Numbered from the stretch's first letter, positions 52,428 to 60,792 are shown. The stretch: 64,000 nt of DNA from Streptomyces rhizosphaerihabitans (GCF_025399795.1 NZ_JAODTZ010000020.1:93206-157205); one strand, 5' to 3'. Notes: generated by a model not told the origin, from the letters alone. Numbers and translations are program-made.

Positions 52428-53615
52428 GTGTCAGGACCGCCCTACCGTCACCTGGGCACCTTGCCCGGCCTCACTGCCGAGGACCTGCGGGAGCCCGTGC
52501 GGGCGCTGCTGGCCGACCCCACGGCCCGGGTACGTGCCTTCACGGGCGAACCGGTCGGCTACGAGAGCTGGAGCAGGGCGAGCGACGGGCTCTACGTGGT
52601 GCGCGGCACGGCTTCGTCCGACGGCGGCGACCGCGCCTGGGAGGTCGTGCTCAAGCAGGTCCGGTACCGCCGCTGGCAGCCCGGCCGACGGGATCTGGCC
52701 CGTCAGATCGACGACGGGGGCGACGGCCCGGCGGACTGGGCGTACTGGCGGCGCGAGGCACTGGCCCTGGCCTCGCCGCTGCTGGACGCCGCCGCCGACG
52801 GCGGTTTCGCCGCCGTCCGGTGTCTGGGTGTCGTGCCACTGCCCGGGGAGCGGCTCCGCCTGTGGCTGGAGCGGGTCGACGGAACGCCCGGCGACGCGTG
52901 GACGGCCCGCGAACTGCTCGACACGGCCGAGTGCCTCGGTGGCTTCCACGCCCGCTCACTGCGGCAACAGCCCCCGCACCGGGCGTGGTGGTGCAGGCCG
53001 TTCGTGGAACAGGCCGCGCTGCACGCCCGGTTCGCGCTGATCGACCGGGTCGCGGACGCCGCCACCAGCGCGGACCCCGCGTTGCGCCGGCTGTTCCCCC
53101 AGGAGACCGTCACGGCCCTGCGGATGCTGTCGCGCCGTCACGACGAGGCCGTACGGATGCTGCGGTCGCTGCCGGCCGGGCTGGTGCACCGGGACCTGAC
53201 CCCCCGCAACCTGTTCCGGACCGCTGGTCGCACGGTCGCGATCGACTGGGGCCAGGTGGGCCTGGGACCGGCCGGCGAAGACCTGGCCACCCTCACCCTG
53301 TCATCGGCGGTGGCCGCGAACCTGGAGCCCGGCGCCACGCTCGCCCTCGGTGCCGAGGCCGCCGCGCGCCATCATGCGGGGACGGCGGCGGCGGGCGGTC
53401 CGTGCGATCCGGAGGCCGTGGCGCTCGCGTTCCGGCTCGTGGCCGCCTACCACTTCGGGCTCCCTCTGGTACGGGTCGCGGACCGGCTGCTCGCCGGGGA
53501 CGCCGCGGCCCGGAGCGAGGCGGCCGACGACCCGGACATCCGGCGGCGCGTCGCCGTCATGACGGCCCTGGTGGAACAGGCGCAACCGGATCTGCGGACC
53601 CCCGCACGCGGGTGA
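52428..53615 (+). CDS. Aminoglycoside phosphotransferase-family kinase (2)
   Basis: A 395-residue APH-fold kinase. LVHRDLTPRNLFRTAG is the catalytic loop (HxDxxxxN) and VAIDWGQVGLGPAGEDL the metal-binding Asp. The N-lobe Lys is in WEVVLKQVRYRRW. It differs strongly from the kinase at 46980, so the two probably act on different hydroxyls or at different stages. The start GTG at 52428 is 12 bases after the HExxH gene. Confidence 0.8.
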   Translation: MSGPPYRHLGTLPGLTAEDLREPVRALLADPTARVRAFTGEPVGYESWSRASDGLYVVRGTASSDGGDRAWEVVLKQVRYRRWQPGRRDLARQIDDGGDGPADWAYWRREALALASPLLDAAADGGFAAVRCLGVVPLPGERLRLWLERVDGTPGDAWTARELLDTAECLGGFHARSLRQQPPHRAWWCRPFVEQAALHARFALIDRVADAATSADPALRRLFPQETVTALRMLSRRHDEAVRMLRSLPAGLVHRDLTPRNLFRTAGRTVAIDWGQVGLGPAGEDLATLTLSSAVAANLEPGATLALGAEAAARHHAGTAAAGGPCDPEAVALAFRLVAAYHFGLPLVRVADRLLAGDAAARSEAADDPDIRRRVAVMTALVEQAQPDLRTPARG

Positions 53616-53717
53616 AGGCGTCCGCCTGGACCCCGGCACGGGGCGGGCCCGTCCGCCCGGGCGATGGCGTACGGGCCCGCCCTCTGACCGACCTCGTCGG
53701 ACCAGCTCCGTCGCGCC

Positions 53718-53766
53718 GGCTCCGTCGGACGGCTCCGTCGGACGGCTCCGTCGGACGGGTCCGTCG
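53718..53766. repeat. 13-bp tandem repeat
   Basis: GGCTCCGTCGGAC is repeated three times exactly (53718, 53731, 53744) and a fourth partial copy follows. It lies in the 190-base gap between the convergent kinase and histidine phosphatase genes; the repeat could drive slippage or act as a weak structured terminator. Confidence 0.7.
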
Positions 53767-53806
53767 CGCGAGGTCGGCCGCACGGGGTTCGGCCGGGCAA
53801 GATCCG

Positions 53807-54397
53807 TCAGACGAGACGGGTCGGACGAGATCCGTCGGGGCGCATACCGGTCATGGACAGCCGGCCGCGCTCCAGCCGCAGCCGGAACCAGCTGCCCCGC
53901 CCCACGATCTGCGGCAGCTCACAGCCGTACGCCGCCGCCAGGTACACCAGCACGGCGGGGATGGCGTCGCCGTGGGAGCAGGCGACCGCGTGGCCGCCCT
54001 GGTGACGGGCGGCGATCTCCGCCAGGGCGCCCAGAGCACGGCCGGCGGCCCACGCGCCGCCGAGCGACGGGCCGATGGGCTCGAACACGCCCTGGGTCCA
54101 GGCCGCCGGTTCGGCGAACCCCCGCGCCTCGCGCAACCGGTCCTCGGACACGACCGGAACCCCGCCGGCCGCCGCCAGCGGGGCGACCGACTGGCGACAG
54201 CGCAGCGAGGGGCTGCTGTACACGGCGTCGACTCCCAGTTCGAAAACCTCGCCGAGGACGGCCGCCTGCCGCATTCCCTCCTCACTCAGCGGTCGCAGGT
54301 CGTCGTCACCGCTCCACTCCGCACGCGGCGAGGAAGCGCAATGAGGGACCAGATCCAACACAACGGTGCATGAATTGGCGAACATGCCGCGCATCAT
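53807..54397 (-). CDS. Histidine phosphatase superfamily protein with altered RHG motif
   Basis: A 196-residue phosphoglycerate-mutase/histidine-phosphatase fold. The nucleophile strand reads VVLDLVPHCASSPRA, where Pro replaces the usual Arg of RHG/RHC. The downstream landmarks are intact: DLRPLSEEGMRQA, VYSSPSLRCRQS and the second catalytic His in ACSHGDAIPA. Loss of the Arg should weaken phosphate binding, so it may be inactive or act on another substrate; a non-canonical start is also possible (ATG at 54397 or 54385). With two kinases in the cluster, a phosphatase could remove a protective phosphate. Confidence 0.72.
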   Translation of the reverse strand: MMRGMFANSCTVVLDLVPHCASSPRAEWSGDDDLRPLSEEGMRQAAVLGEVFELGVDAVYSSPSLRCRQSVAPLAAAGGVPVVSEDRLREARGFAEPAAWTQGVFEPIGPSLGGAWAAGRALGALAEIAARHQGGHAVACSHGDAIPAVLVYLAAAYGCELPQIVGRGSWFRLRLERGRLSMTGMRPDGSRPTRLV

Positions 54398-54433
54398 GCC
54401 CGGGCCGACCGGCGGAGTCCAAGAATTAGCGGG

Positions 54434-54441
54434 TATCCGCA
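54434..54441. promoter_or_regulatory. Partial cluster element TGCGGATA (minus strand)
   Basis: TGCGGATACCCGCT on the minus strand matches 11 of the 14 positions of the cluster element. It lies between the divergent phosphatase and methyltransferase genes. Confidence 0.35.
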
Positions 54442-54529
54442 AATCCGTTGACCACGGCGATCCCGCGCACAGAACCTGAACGTGAAATGGAGCGCGGGGC
54501 GGGCACGTTCCGCAAGCTACGGAGTCAGT

Positions 54530-55495
54530 ATGGAACTCGTCGACAGAACACCGCGGGAAATCGCCGCGGAATTCCTCGAGCACGGCGCTCAGTCCCTCCG
54601 GCCGGACCTGCCCGATATCGCCGGCATGGCCCCGGACCGTATCGCCGAACTGCCGTCCCTGCCCTACGGCGACCTCGCGTTCAGCGGCCGTCTGCTACGG
54701 GAGCAGACCGACATCACGACGACGGACTCCTCCCGCCCGCCGAGCGTCGTGGCGCGTCAACTCGCCTGGCTGCGCGGGGTGATGCCCGACTGGCGGGCGG
54801 GCCGGGTGCTCCACCCGCTGTGCGGTCCGGGGCACTACACGGCCGCCCTGCGCGAGCACGGCATGACCTCCTACGTCGGCGTCGACGCCGGGCCCGCCGT
54901 CGTCGACCACGCCCGGCGCCGGTTCGCCGGCCGGGACGACACCCGCTTCCTGCTCGAAGACGCGGCGGACACAACGTTTCTGACGGCGGATCACGACACC
55001 TACGACACCCTGCTGCTCACCTATGACGCGGCCAACTTCTTCGCCCCGCACGCCCTGCGGGAGCTGCTCGGCTCGCTCGTGCGGAATCTGCGCAGGGGCG
55101 GCACCGCCGTCCTCGATCTGCGGCTCGTCGAGGACGGCGCCGCCGGCTTCGACGAAGGACGCCAAGTGCACCGGCGCCGTGCCGGATCGGTGTTCCGGGA
55201 CGGCCCGCACCTGCTGCTCAGCGAGGGATTCGTCGCCGCGGGCGGTGCGCTGCTCGGCCACCGGATCATCGCGGTGGGCGACGGCAGCGGCGGCGGCCCG
55301 CCCGAGGTCTTCCACTCCGTCCTGCACGTGCCGACCGCCGAACAGATCACCGCCCATCTCGCCTCGGCCGGACTCGAAGTGTGCGTCCGGGGACGGCCCT
55401 TCGCCGGCTCCGCCGATCCGAACCTGGCGCGGCATCTCGTCGCGGCTCGCAAGCCGCACACCACCCACCGCCCAGCTCCCTGGAGGCAGCCATGA
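54530..55495 (+). CDS. Class I SAM-dependent methyltransferase
   Basis: A 321-residue methyltransferase. Motif I is VLHPLCGPGHYTAALREHG, followed by YVGVDAGPAVVDHARRRF and TLLLTYDAANFF. The C-terminal half is a beta-rich cap. The ATG at 54530 has ACGGAG upstream. Its stop overlaps the MBL-Rieske start (ATGA), so the four following genes form one coupled block. The substrate (peptide or sugar) is unknown. Confidence 0.82.
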   Translation: MELVDRTPREIAAEFLEHGAQSLRPDLPDIAGMAPDRIAELPSLPYGDLAFSGRLLREQTDITTTDSSRPPSVVARQLAWLRGVMPDWRAGRVLHPLCGPGHYTAALREHGMTSYVGVDAGPAVVDHARRRFAGRDDTRFLLEDAADTTFLTADHDTYDTLLLTYDAANFFAPHALRELLGSLVRNLRRGGTAVLDLRLVEDGAAGFDEGRQVHRRRAGSVFRDGPHLLLSEGFVAAGGALLGHRIIAVGDGSGGGPPEVFHSVLHVPTAEQITAHLASAGLEVCVRGRPFAGSADPNLARHLVAARKPHTTHRPAPWRQP

Positions 55496-57120
55496 AGATT
55501 ACGTTCCTGGGGCACGCCGGTGCCCTCGTGGAGGCCGACGGCGTGAAGCTGGTCTGCGATCCGTGGTTCTCCCAGGGCGGCGCCTTCGTGTCGGGCTGGC
55601 ACCAGCTCCCCGACAACAGCCCGTACTCACCGCTCACGTACGACGCGACGCACGTGTACGTCTCGCACGACCACCAGGACCACTTCGACGCCGGAGTACT
55701 GAACGCACTCGACCCGTCCGTCACCCTGCTGATGCCCGACTACCCGCTGCCGAGCTGGAAACGGCTCATCGGCTCGCTGCGCGGCCCGGCCCCCGTCCTG
55801 CTCGGTGACCAGGAGGTCTTCCGCGCCGGTCCGCTCCGTCTGCGCCTGATCCACTCCCCCACTCCGCGGCACCAGGACTCGGCCCTGGTCATCGAGGACA
55901 CCACCACCGGTCAGGTCGTGGTCAACCTCAACGACTGCCAGGTCGACCGCGACCAACTGCGCGCCATCCGCCGGCTGCATCCGCGTATCGACGTCGTGAT
56001 GGCCCAGTTCTCCGGTGCCACCTGGTTCCCGTTCGCCTATTCCTTCGCCGCCGAGGAGCAGGTGGACGCGGCGGAGCGCAAGAAGGTCAACTCCATGCGC
56101 CGGTGGACCCGTTACATGCACGCCCTCGACCCGCGCAGCGCCGTCGCGTTCGCCGGGCCGCCGGCTCTGCTCGACCCGGAGCTCGCCCCGCACTTCTTCG
56201 CGGAGTCCTCGGTGTTCACCACCCCGCCCGAACTGCTGGCGTGGCTGGGGCAGGAGCACCCGGAGCTGGCGGAACGCACCGTGGCTCCGCTGCCGGGCGA
56301 CGAACTCGACGTGACCACCGGCCACTTGAACCCCGATCCGAAGATCCGCGAGGAGTTCGACTGGGCGGACCTGCCGGCCTACGTGGAGGACTACGCCCGC
56401 AGACGGGCTCCCGCCATCGCCGACGTTCTCGCCCGTCACCCGGAGCCGCAGCGCAGCCTCTACGGCGACTTCGCGGCCCACTTCGCTGCCTTGTTCGCGG
56501 CGGGCGAGAGCCTGTGCCGCGCCGTCGACGCCGTCGTCGCCTTCGACATCGGCGGCTCCGGCGGCGGGTTCTGGCTCGTCGACTTCCGTTCCCTGGAGGT
56601 CCGGGAGGGATCCGGGCCCGAGGCGGACGCCCACGACTACCGGTTCACCCTGCCGTCACGGTTCCTCCCGGACATCCTCGAAGGCGAAATGAGCTGGGAG
56701 GAGTTCTTCTTCTCCTTCCGCTTCCGGGCCTGGCGTCCGGGCATCGGGGCCTACAACGAGGAGCTCATGTCGGTGCTGCGCTGCAGCGCGCCCGACGACC
56801 TGGCCGAGTACCTCCTCCGCACGGCCCCCGACCGCGAACGCGAGCCCGGCGCGTTCCGGCTGGAGACGGCCACGGGGGCCTATCTGGTGTCCGACACCTG
56901 CCCCCACCTGGGCGCGCGACTCGGCCCACAGGACTACGACCCGGCGCTCGGGTCCGTGGTCTGCCCCCAGCACGGCTGGCGCTTCGCCCTGCCGGACGGT
57001 GCCTGCTCCAACGGCCGCGCACGGCTCGGCGTCTCCCCGGCGGGCCCGGCGGCAGACCCGGCCACGGACATCCCGTCGGACGCCCCCCGGCGTCCTGAAG
57101 AAAGGCAGGAACAGAAGTGA
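55492..57120 (+). CDS. MBL-fold protein fused to a Rieske [2Fe-2S] domain
   Basis: A 542-residue fusion. Residues 1-260 are a metallo-beta-lactamase-fold domain with the HxHxDH motif in VSHDHQDHFDAG and other strands in the UlaG/NAPE-PLD style (ITFLGHAGALVEADGVKLVC is its start). A mixed middle region follows. The last 80 residues are a Rieske domain: CPHLGA and VCPQHGWRF give the two Cys and two His ligands. CMP-Neu5Ac hydroxylase joins the same two domains in the reverse order, and CmlA is an MBL-fold di-iron oxygenase, so an oxygenase role (hydroxylation or N-oxidation) is more likely than hydrolysis. It is coupled to genes on both sides. Confidence 0.8.
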   Translation: MKITFLGHAGALVEADGVKLVCDPWFSQGGAFVSGWHQLPDNSPYSPLTYDATHVYVSHDHQDHFDAGVLNALDPSVTLLMPDYPLPSWKRLIGSLRGPAPVLLGDQEVFRAGPLRLRLIHSPTPRHQDSALVIEDTTTGQVVVNLNDCQVDRDQLRAIRRLHPRIDVVMAQFSGATWFPFAYSFAAEEQVDAAERKKVNSMRRWTRYMHALDPRSAVAFAGPPALLDPELAPHFFAESSVFTTPPELLAWLGQEHPELAERTVAPLPGDELDVTTGHLNPDPKIREEFDWADLPAYVEDYARRRAPAIADVLARHPEPQRSLYGDFAAHFAALFAAGESLCRAVDAVVAFDIGGSGGGFWLVDFRSLEVREGSGPEADAHDYRFTLPSRFLPDILEGEMSWEEFFFSFRFRAWRPGIGAYNEELMSVLRCSAPDDLAEYLLRTAPDREREPGAFRLETATGAYLVSDTCPHLGARLGPQDYDPALGSVVCPQHGWRFALPDGACSNGRARLGVSPAGPAADPATDIPSDAPRRPEERQEQK

Positions 57121-57764
57121 TCGACTACGCGGCCGTGGAACGCCGGCTGAACGCGGCGGACGAGCCCTGCTTCCGCCCTGATCCCTTCCCTCACTACGTG
57201 TGGGACGGGATCCTCCCCGCCGAGACCCTGCGCGCGGCCGCGCAGGCCTTCCCGGACACCTCCGCGATGACGGCGAAACCGGGCATTCCCCGCTGGCACT
57301 CCCAGGACCGCGGCCTGGCCGGACCGGCCCTGCGGGAGCTGTGCGAGGCGCTGCTCGGGGACGACCTCGCCGCGTTCCTCGGGAAGGTGACGGGCGTGGA
57401 GGGCCTGCGCACGGAACCGGACGGGGACTGGGGCAGTTACCGGCTCGCCGGCCATGGCGCCGTCCATCACGCGCATGTCGGCTCCAACCGCCACCCGGAG
57501 ACCGGCCGGCTGCGCCGGTACTCGTTGTTCACCTACCTCAGCGAGGGCTGGCGACCGGAGGACGGCGGGTGGCTGGAGCTGGGCGAGCCGGTGCACGGGC
57601 GGTCCCCGGTGAGGATCCTGCCCTCGTTCGGCCGCAGTGTCCTCATCGAGACGACGGCACGCTCGCTGCACGGAGTGTCCGCCGTGCACGCCCCGGCGCC
57701 CGTCACACGCAGGACCGTCACCGTCCATTTCTGGACCGACCCGGCAGAGGACGGCGCGGCATGA
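57117..57764 (+). CDS. Fe(II)/2-oxoglutarate enzyme with halogenase-type HxG motif
   Basis: A 215-residue protein of the prolyl-4-hydroxylase-like 2OG-Fe(II) family. The core block HVGSNRHPETGRLRRYSLFT then YLSEGWRPEDGGWLELG matches the family, but the facial-triad Asp is Gly: H120-V-G122 instead of HxD. The distal His (H185 in ARSLHGVSAV) and the 2OG-binding Arg (RRTVTVHFW) are kept. An HxG site leaves room for a halide, as in SyrB2, WelO5 and BesD, so halogenation is a serious possibility; loss of activity is the alternative. GTG start overlaps the MBL-Rieske stop. Confidence 0.8.
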   Translation: MIDYAAVERRLNAADEPCFRPDPFPHYVWDGILPAETLRAAAQAFPDTSAMTAKPGIPRWHSQDRGLAGPALRELCEALLGDDLAAFLGKVTGVEGLRTEPDGDWGSYRLAGHGAVHHAHVGSNRHPETGRLRRYSLFTYLSEGWRPEDGGWLELGEPVHGRSPVRILPSFGRSVLIETTARSLHGVSAVHAPAPVTRRTVTVHFWTDPAEDGAA

Positions 57765-57777
57765 GGGGAATCACCCG

Positions 57778-58779
57778 GTGAAGCACCGTCGGCTCGGCCG
57801 CAGCGGTCTGTACGTCAGCGAGATCGCGTACGGGAACTGGATCACCCATGGCGGGCAGATCGACTCGGACGCGGCGCTCTCCTGCGTACGGGCCGCGCTG
57901 GACTGCGGTGTCACCAGTTTCGACACGGCCGACGGCTACGCGTTCGGTGCCGGCGAGGAGATCCTCGGCCGCGCGCTGGCGGGCGAGCGCCGGTCGAGCG
58001 TCGAGATCTTCACCAAGGTGTACTGGCCGGTCGGCCCGGGGCCGAACGACCGGGGTCTGTCCCGCAAGCACATCATGGAGACGATCGAGGTCTCGCTGCG
58101 GCGGCTCGGCACCGACTACGTGGACCTCTACCAGGCCCACCGTTTCGACCACGGCACCCCGCTGGAGGAGACGATGACCGCCTTCGCCGACGTCGTCCGC
58201 TCGGGCAAAGCCCTCTACATCGGTGTATCGGAGTGGCGGGCGGAGGAGATACGCGCCGCGCAGGCCCTCGCCCGCGAACTGCGGGTGCCGCTGGTGTCCA
58301 ACCAGTCCCGCTATTCGGCCCTGCACCGCGTGATCGAGGCCGAGGTGATGCCCGCCTGCCGGGAACTGGGCCTGAGCCAGCTCGCCTTCTCCCCGCTGGC
58401 ACAGGGCGTCCTCACCGGAAAGTACGTGCCCGGCCGACCGCCCCCGCCCGCGTCGCGCGCGACCGACACCAAGGGGTTCGGGGGGCACTTCATGGAGAAG
58501 GTGCTCCGCGACGAGATCCTCGGTCGTGTGCAGCGGCTGCTGCCCCTGGCCGAGGCGGCCGGCATCTCCCTGCCCGTCCTGGCCCTGTCCTGGGTCCTGC
58601 ACGAACCGAATGTGGCGAGCGCGGTCATCGGAGCCAGCAGACCCGAGCAGATCACCGCCAACACGGCGGCCTGCGATGTGGTCCTGGACGACGACCTCAG
58701 GGCTGCCATGGACGCCGTCCTCGCCCCGGTGGCACTCACGGACCCGGCCCTCACCACCAGTCCGCACCACACGCCCTGA
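57778..58779 (+). CDS. Aldo-keto reductase
   Basis: A 333-residue NADPH-dependent reductase of the Kv-beta/AKR6-like group. The catalytic tetrad is present: D49 and Y54 in SFDTADGYAF, K80 in IFTKVYWP and H121 in YQAHRF. The barrel ends with the cofactor-binding VIGASRPEQITANTAA. It probably reduces a carbonyl on the sugar or peptide. GTG start at 57778; it is the last gene before the operon terminator. Confidence 0.88.
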   Translation: MKHRRLGRSGLYVSEIAYGNWITHGGQIDSDAALSCVRAALDCGVTSFDTADGYAFGAGEEILGRALAGERRSSVEIFTKVYWPVGPGPNDRGLSRKHIMETIEVSLRRLGTDYVDLYQAHRFDHGTPLEETMTAFADVVRSGKALYIGVSEWRAEEIRAAQALARELRVPLVSNQSRYSALHRVIEAEVMPACRELGLSQLAFSPLAQGVLTGKYVPGRPPPPASRATDTKGFGGHFMEKVLRDEILGRVQRLLPLAEAAGISLPVLALSWVLHEPNVASAVIGASRPEQITANTAACDVVLDDDLRAAMDAVLAPVALTDPALTTSPHHTP

Positions 58780-58863
58780 CCGGGCGAGCGCCCGCCCCCG
58801 CACGCTGCCCGCCCTGCGCGCGCTCCGCCCCGCCCGTGGCAACCCGCCACACCGCAGAAGACG

Positions 58864-58906
58864 GGCCGCCCTCGGCCGGGGCACGTCCCGTCGGCCGAGG
58901 GCGGCC
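58864..58906. terminator. Terminator at the end of the long operon
   Basis: A perfect 14-bp stem (GGCCGCCCTCGGCC and complement) with a short loop, between the convergent aldo-keto reductase and AlaRS-like genes. Confidence 0.8.
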
Positions 58907-58941
58907 GCATTTCTCCTGCCGCGGACCGCCCTGGTGTCACG

Positions 58942-60270
58942 TCACACCCGGGTGCCGGGCGGCCCTGCGGGCATCGTGGTGTCCCAGAGGTCCGCGAGTG
59001 CCAGGTGCACGAGGGGCAGTTCCATCCCCGCTTCCCGGCACCAGCGCAGCGACAGCGCGAGCGGCACCCCCCGCTCCGACCGGAGCCGCATCAACTGCCT
59101 CGCCGTCTCCCACGGCCGGTCCGAGAGGACGCCGGGGCGCATCACCTGGCTGCGCCCCCTGCTCAGCACCTTGAGGAAGGCGTCCCGCTCGTGCGTCAGG
59201 TGCGCCCAGGAGCGTGCGGACAGCCGGGGAAATCCAAGGGGGGCCCGATAGGCGACTTCCGCGGTGGCCATGACCGAGGTCAGCAGCGCCGGCGGGAGAC
59301 CGTGCACAGCCAGTTCGGTGCCGATCATGCGCAGGAGCCGGCGCAGGACGTACGGACCGCCGCGGGGCCCCGGTGCCATCCCCTCTCCGAGGAGCAGTGA
59401 AGCGGCGCTCGACGCGTCCGCCAGGAAGACGGGACTCGGGCCTTCCGCTCCGGTCACCCCGGCCAGCAGATCGGAGATGCCGGCGATCAGCGGCCCCAGC
59501 AGCGGAGACACGGGCGGCCTCGGCCGGTCCGGCGTCAGCGCCCCCGCGCGGGGGCCGTGCGTCAGTGCGTGTTCGGAGACGATCATCTCGAACAGCGGGT
59601 GGCGCAGCGGCGCCACGCGTCCCGCCGTCCGTCGGCGTTCCACGAACTGGATGTGCGCGACGGAGACGCGACAGCCACACGTGCACCGGCCGTCGCAGTG
59701 GGCGAACACAGGCGCCCAGGAGAGGCGTCGCAGCGTGAGGCACGGCCCGAGTTCGGGGTCCATGCGCATCGGAGTCTCCGGCAGTCGGGTGCCGTACGCC
59801 ATGCGCTCCGGCTCGACGCCCAGGCCCCGCAGGGCAGTTGTCACGGGGACGGCGTCGTGTGGTTCCGCACGGAGCAGGAACGTGAGGTCAGCAGGTCCGG
59901 TGCCGGCCTCCAGCAGGGCCTCCAGGACGTCGCGAAGCGCCTCCTCGTAAGCACGGGTGCCCGTCCAGACGGCTCCCACCGTGCGTCCGGCGCTGGGTGG
60001 CGAGGCGGGAGGCAGCGCCACCAGCCGACTGGTGTTCAGCACCCACTGGAGAACTACGGCGCCTCCCGGCTCGGGCCTCGGATGGCCGGTCAGGGACCTC
60101 CGCCAGGCCGGTGCCGCGACGGAGGTGAAGAGAGTGGCGCCGCCGTCCTCGGCGAGCAGGGGCCCGGGTGGTCGTCGACGGTAACCGAGCCTTACCAGGC
60201 ATTCGGCGAACGCCGACGCGGCATGGGCACCGGTCCCGGTCGGCCACCCCTGCGGCGCGCTCTCGCGCAC
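58942..60270 (-). CDS. Truncated alanyl-tRNA-synthetase-like protein
   Basis: A 442-residue protein that aligns by eye with the catalytic and middle domains of AlaRS. FAECLVRLGYRRRPPGPLL then LFTSVAAPAWRRSLTG corresponds to the AlaRS start (FxxFFxxxGHxxVPSSSLVP / LLFTNAGM). ADASSAASLLLGEGMAPGPR and GPYVLRRLLRMIG correspond to the motif-3 region (ADHxRAxxFLIxDGxxPxNxGRGYVLRR). The editing and C-Ala domains are absent. A Cys-rich insert HCDGRCTCGC may bind zinc. It could be a resistance copy, an aminoacyl-adenylate/tRNA-dependent ligase, or an AlaRS relic. The GTG at 60270 follows an in-frame stop and a GGGGGG tract. Confidence 0.65.
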   Translation of the reverse strand: MRESAPQGWPTGTGAHAASAFAECLVRLGYRRRPPGPLLAEDGGATLFTSVAAPAWRRSLTGHPRPEPGGAVVLQWVLNTSRLVALPPASPPSAGRTVGAVWTGTRAYEEALRDVLEALLEAGTGPADLTFLLRAEPHDAVPVTTALRGLGVEPERMAYGTRLPETPMRMDPELGPCLTLRRLSWAPVFAHCDGRCTCGCRVSVAHIQFVERRRTAGRVAPLRHPLFEMIVSEHALTHGPRAGALTPDRPRPPVSPLLGPLIAGISDLLAGVTGAEGPSPVFLADASSAASLLLGEGMAPGPRGGPYVLRRLLRMIGTELAVHGLPPALLTSVMATAEVAYRAPLGFPRLSARSWAHLTHERDAFLKVLSRGRSQVMRPGVLSDRPWETARQLMRLRSERGVPLALSLRWCREAGMELPLVHLALADLWDTTMPAGPPGTRV

Positions 60271-60597
60271 TCACATCACCCCCCGCTTTCACCACAGCAG
60301 AACTTGACTCTAAGTCACAAATCTTAGTCATGCCGCGCGATTCCACGCATCCGGGTTTTCTCGGCGCTCGTTTCGTGTCGAATAAATACCTTTTGCGCCA
60401 TCACAAAAAAGCCGCAAAGAGTCACATGTGGCGCGACACGCATATTTCGCTTCACTTAATTCCCGTGTTGACCATCCCAGTCATGCCGTGTCAGCATCTT
60501 TCCACCGGGACAGTCAAGTGAGTCATCAAAATGAGTCACTGACTGAAACCAGGTGCGTCAGCCGCTCATGAGAGATACATCGGGGAGAGAAGTAGAA
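60271..60597. promoter_or_regulatory. AT-rich control region with GAGTCA-type sites
   Basis: A divergent, AT-rich gap between the AlaRS-like gene and the small secreted peptide gene. TGAGTCA occurs at 60519 and 60532, GAGTCA at 60419 and TGACTC at 60305, with further AGTCA cores at 60313, 60326, 60479 and 60512. The spacing and number suggest a regulator's binding sites. The same TGAGTCA occurs at 62267 before the XRE-TPR regulator. Confidence 0.6.
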
Positions 60598-60792
60598 ATG
60601 ATTCGCTCAAGGCGCTTTTCCATAGCCGTCGTGCCGCTGCTGTGTGTCGCCACCCTGGGGGCGGTCGCCGCTCAGGGCGGGCAGCCGGATCACCCCGGGG
60701 CACCGACCGGCACGACCACCGTGATCGCGGCGCCCTCGCCCTTCGATCCTCCGGTCGACAAAGGGGGGCCGGACGTCCCCCTCTGCTGCTGA
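60598..60792 (+). CDS. Small secreted peptide (64 aa)
   Basis: A 64-residue peptide with a signal sequence (RSRRFSIAVVPLLCVATLGA then VAAQ) and a mature part rich in Pro/Gly/Thr that ends PVDKGGPDVPLCC. GGGGAGAG precedes the ATG at 60598. It could be a signalling peptide for the neighbouring XRE-TPR regulator, a small secreted product, or an unrelated secreted peptide. Confidence 0.65.
   Translation: MIRSRRFSIAVVPLLCVATLGAVAAQGGQPDHPGAPTGTTTVIAAPSPFDPPVDKGGPDVPLCC

Noticed and set aside
53718..53766. 13-bp repeats as a CRISPR array
   Set aside because: No spacers, units too short and no cas genes.
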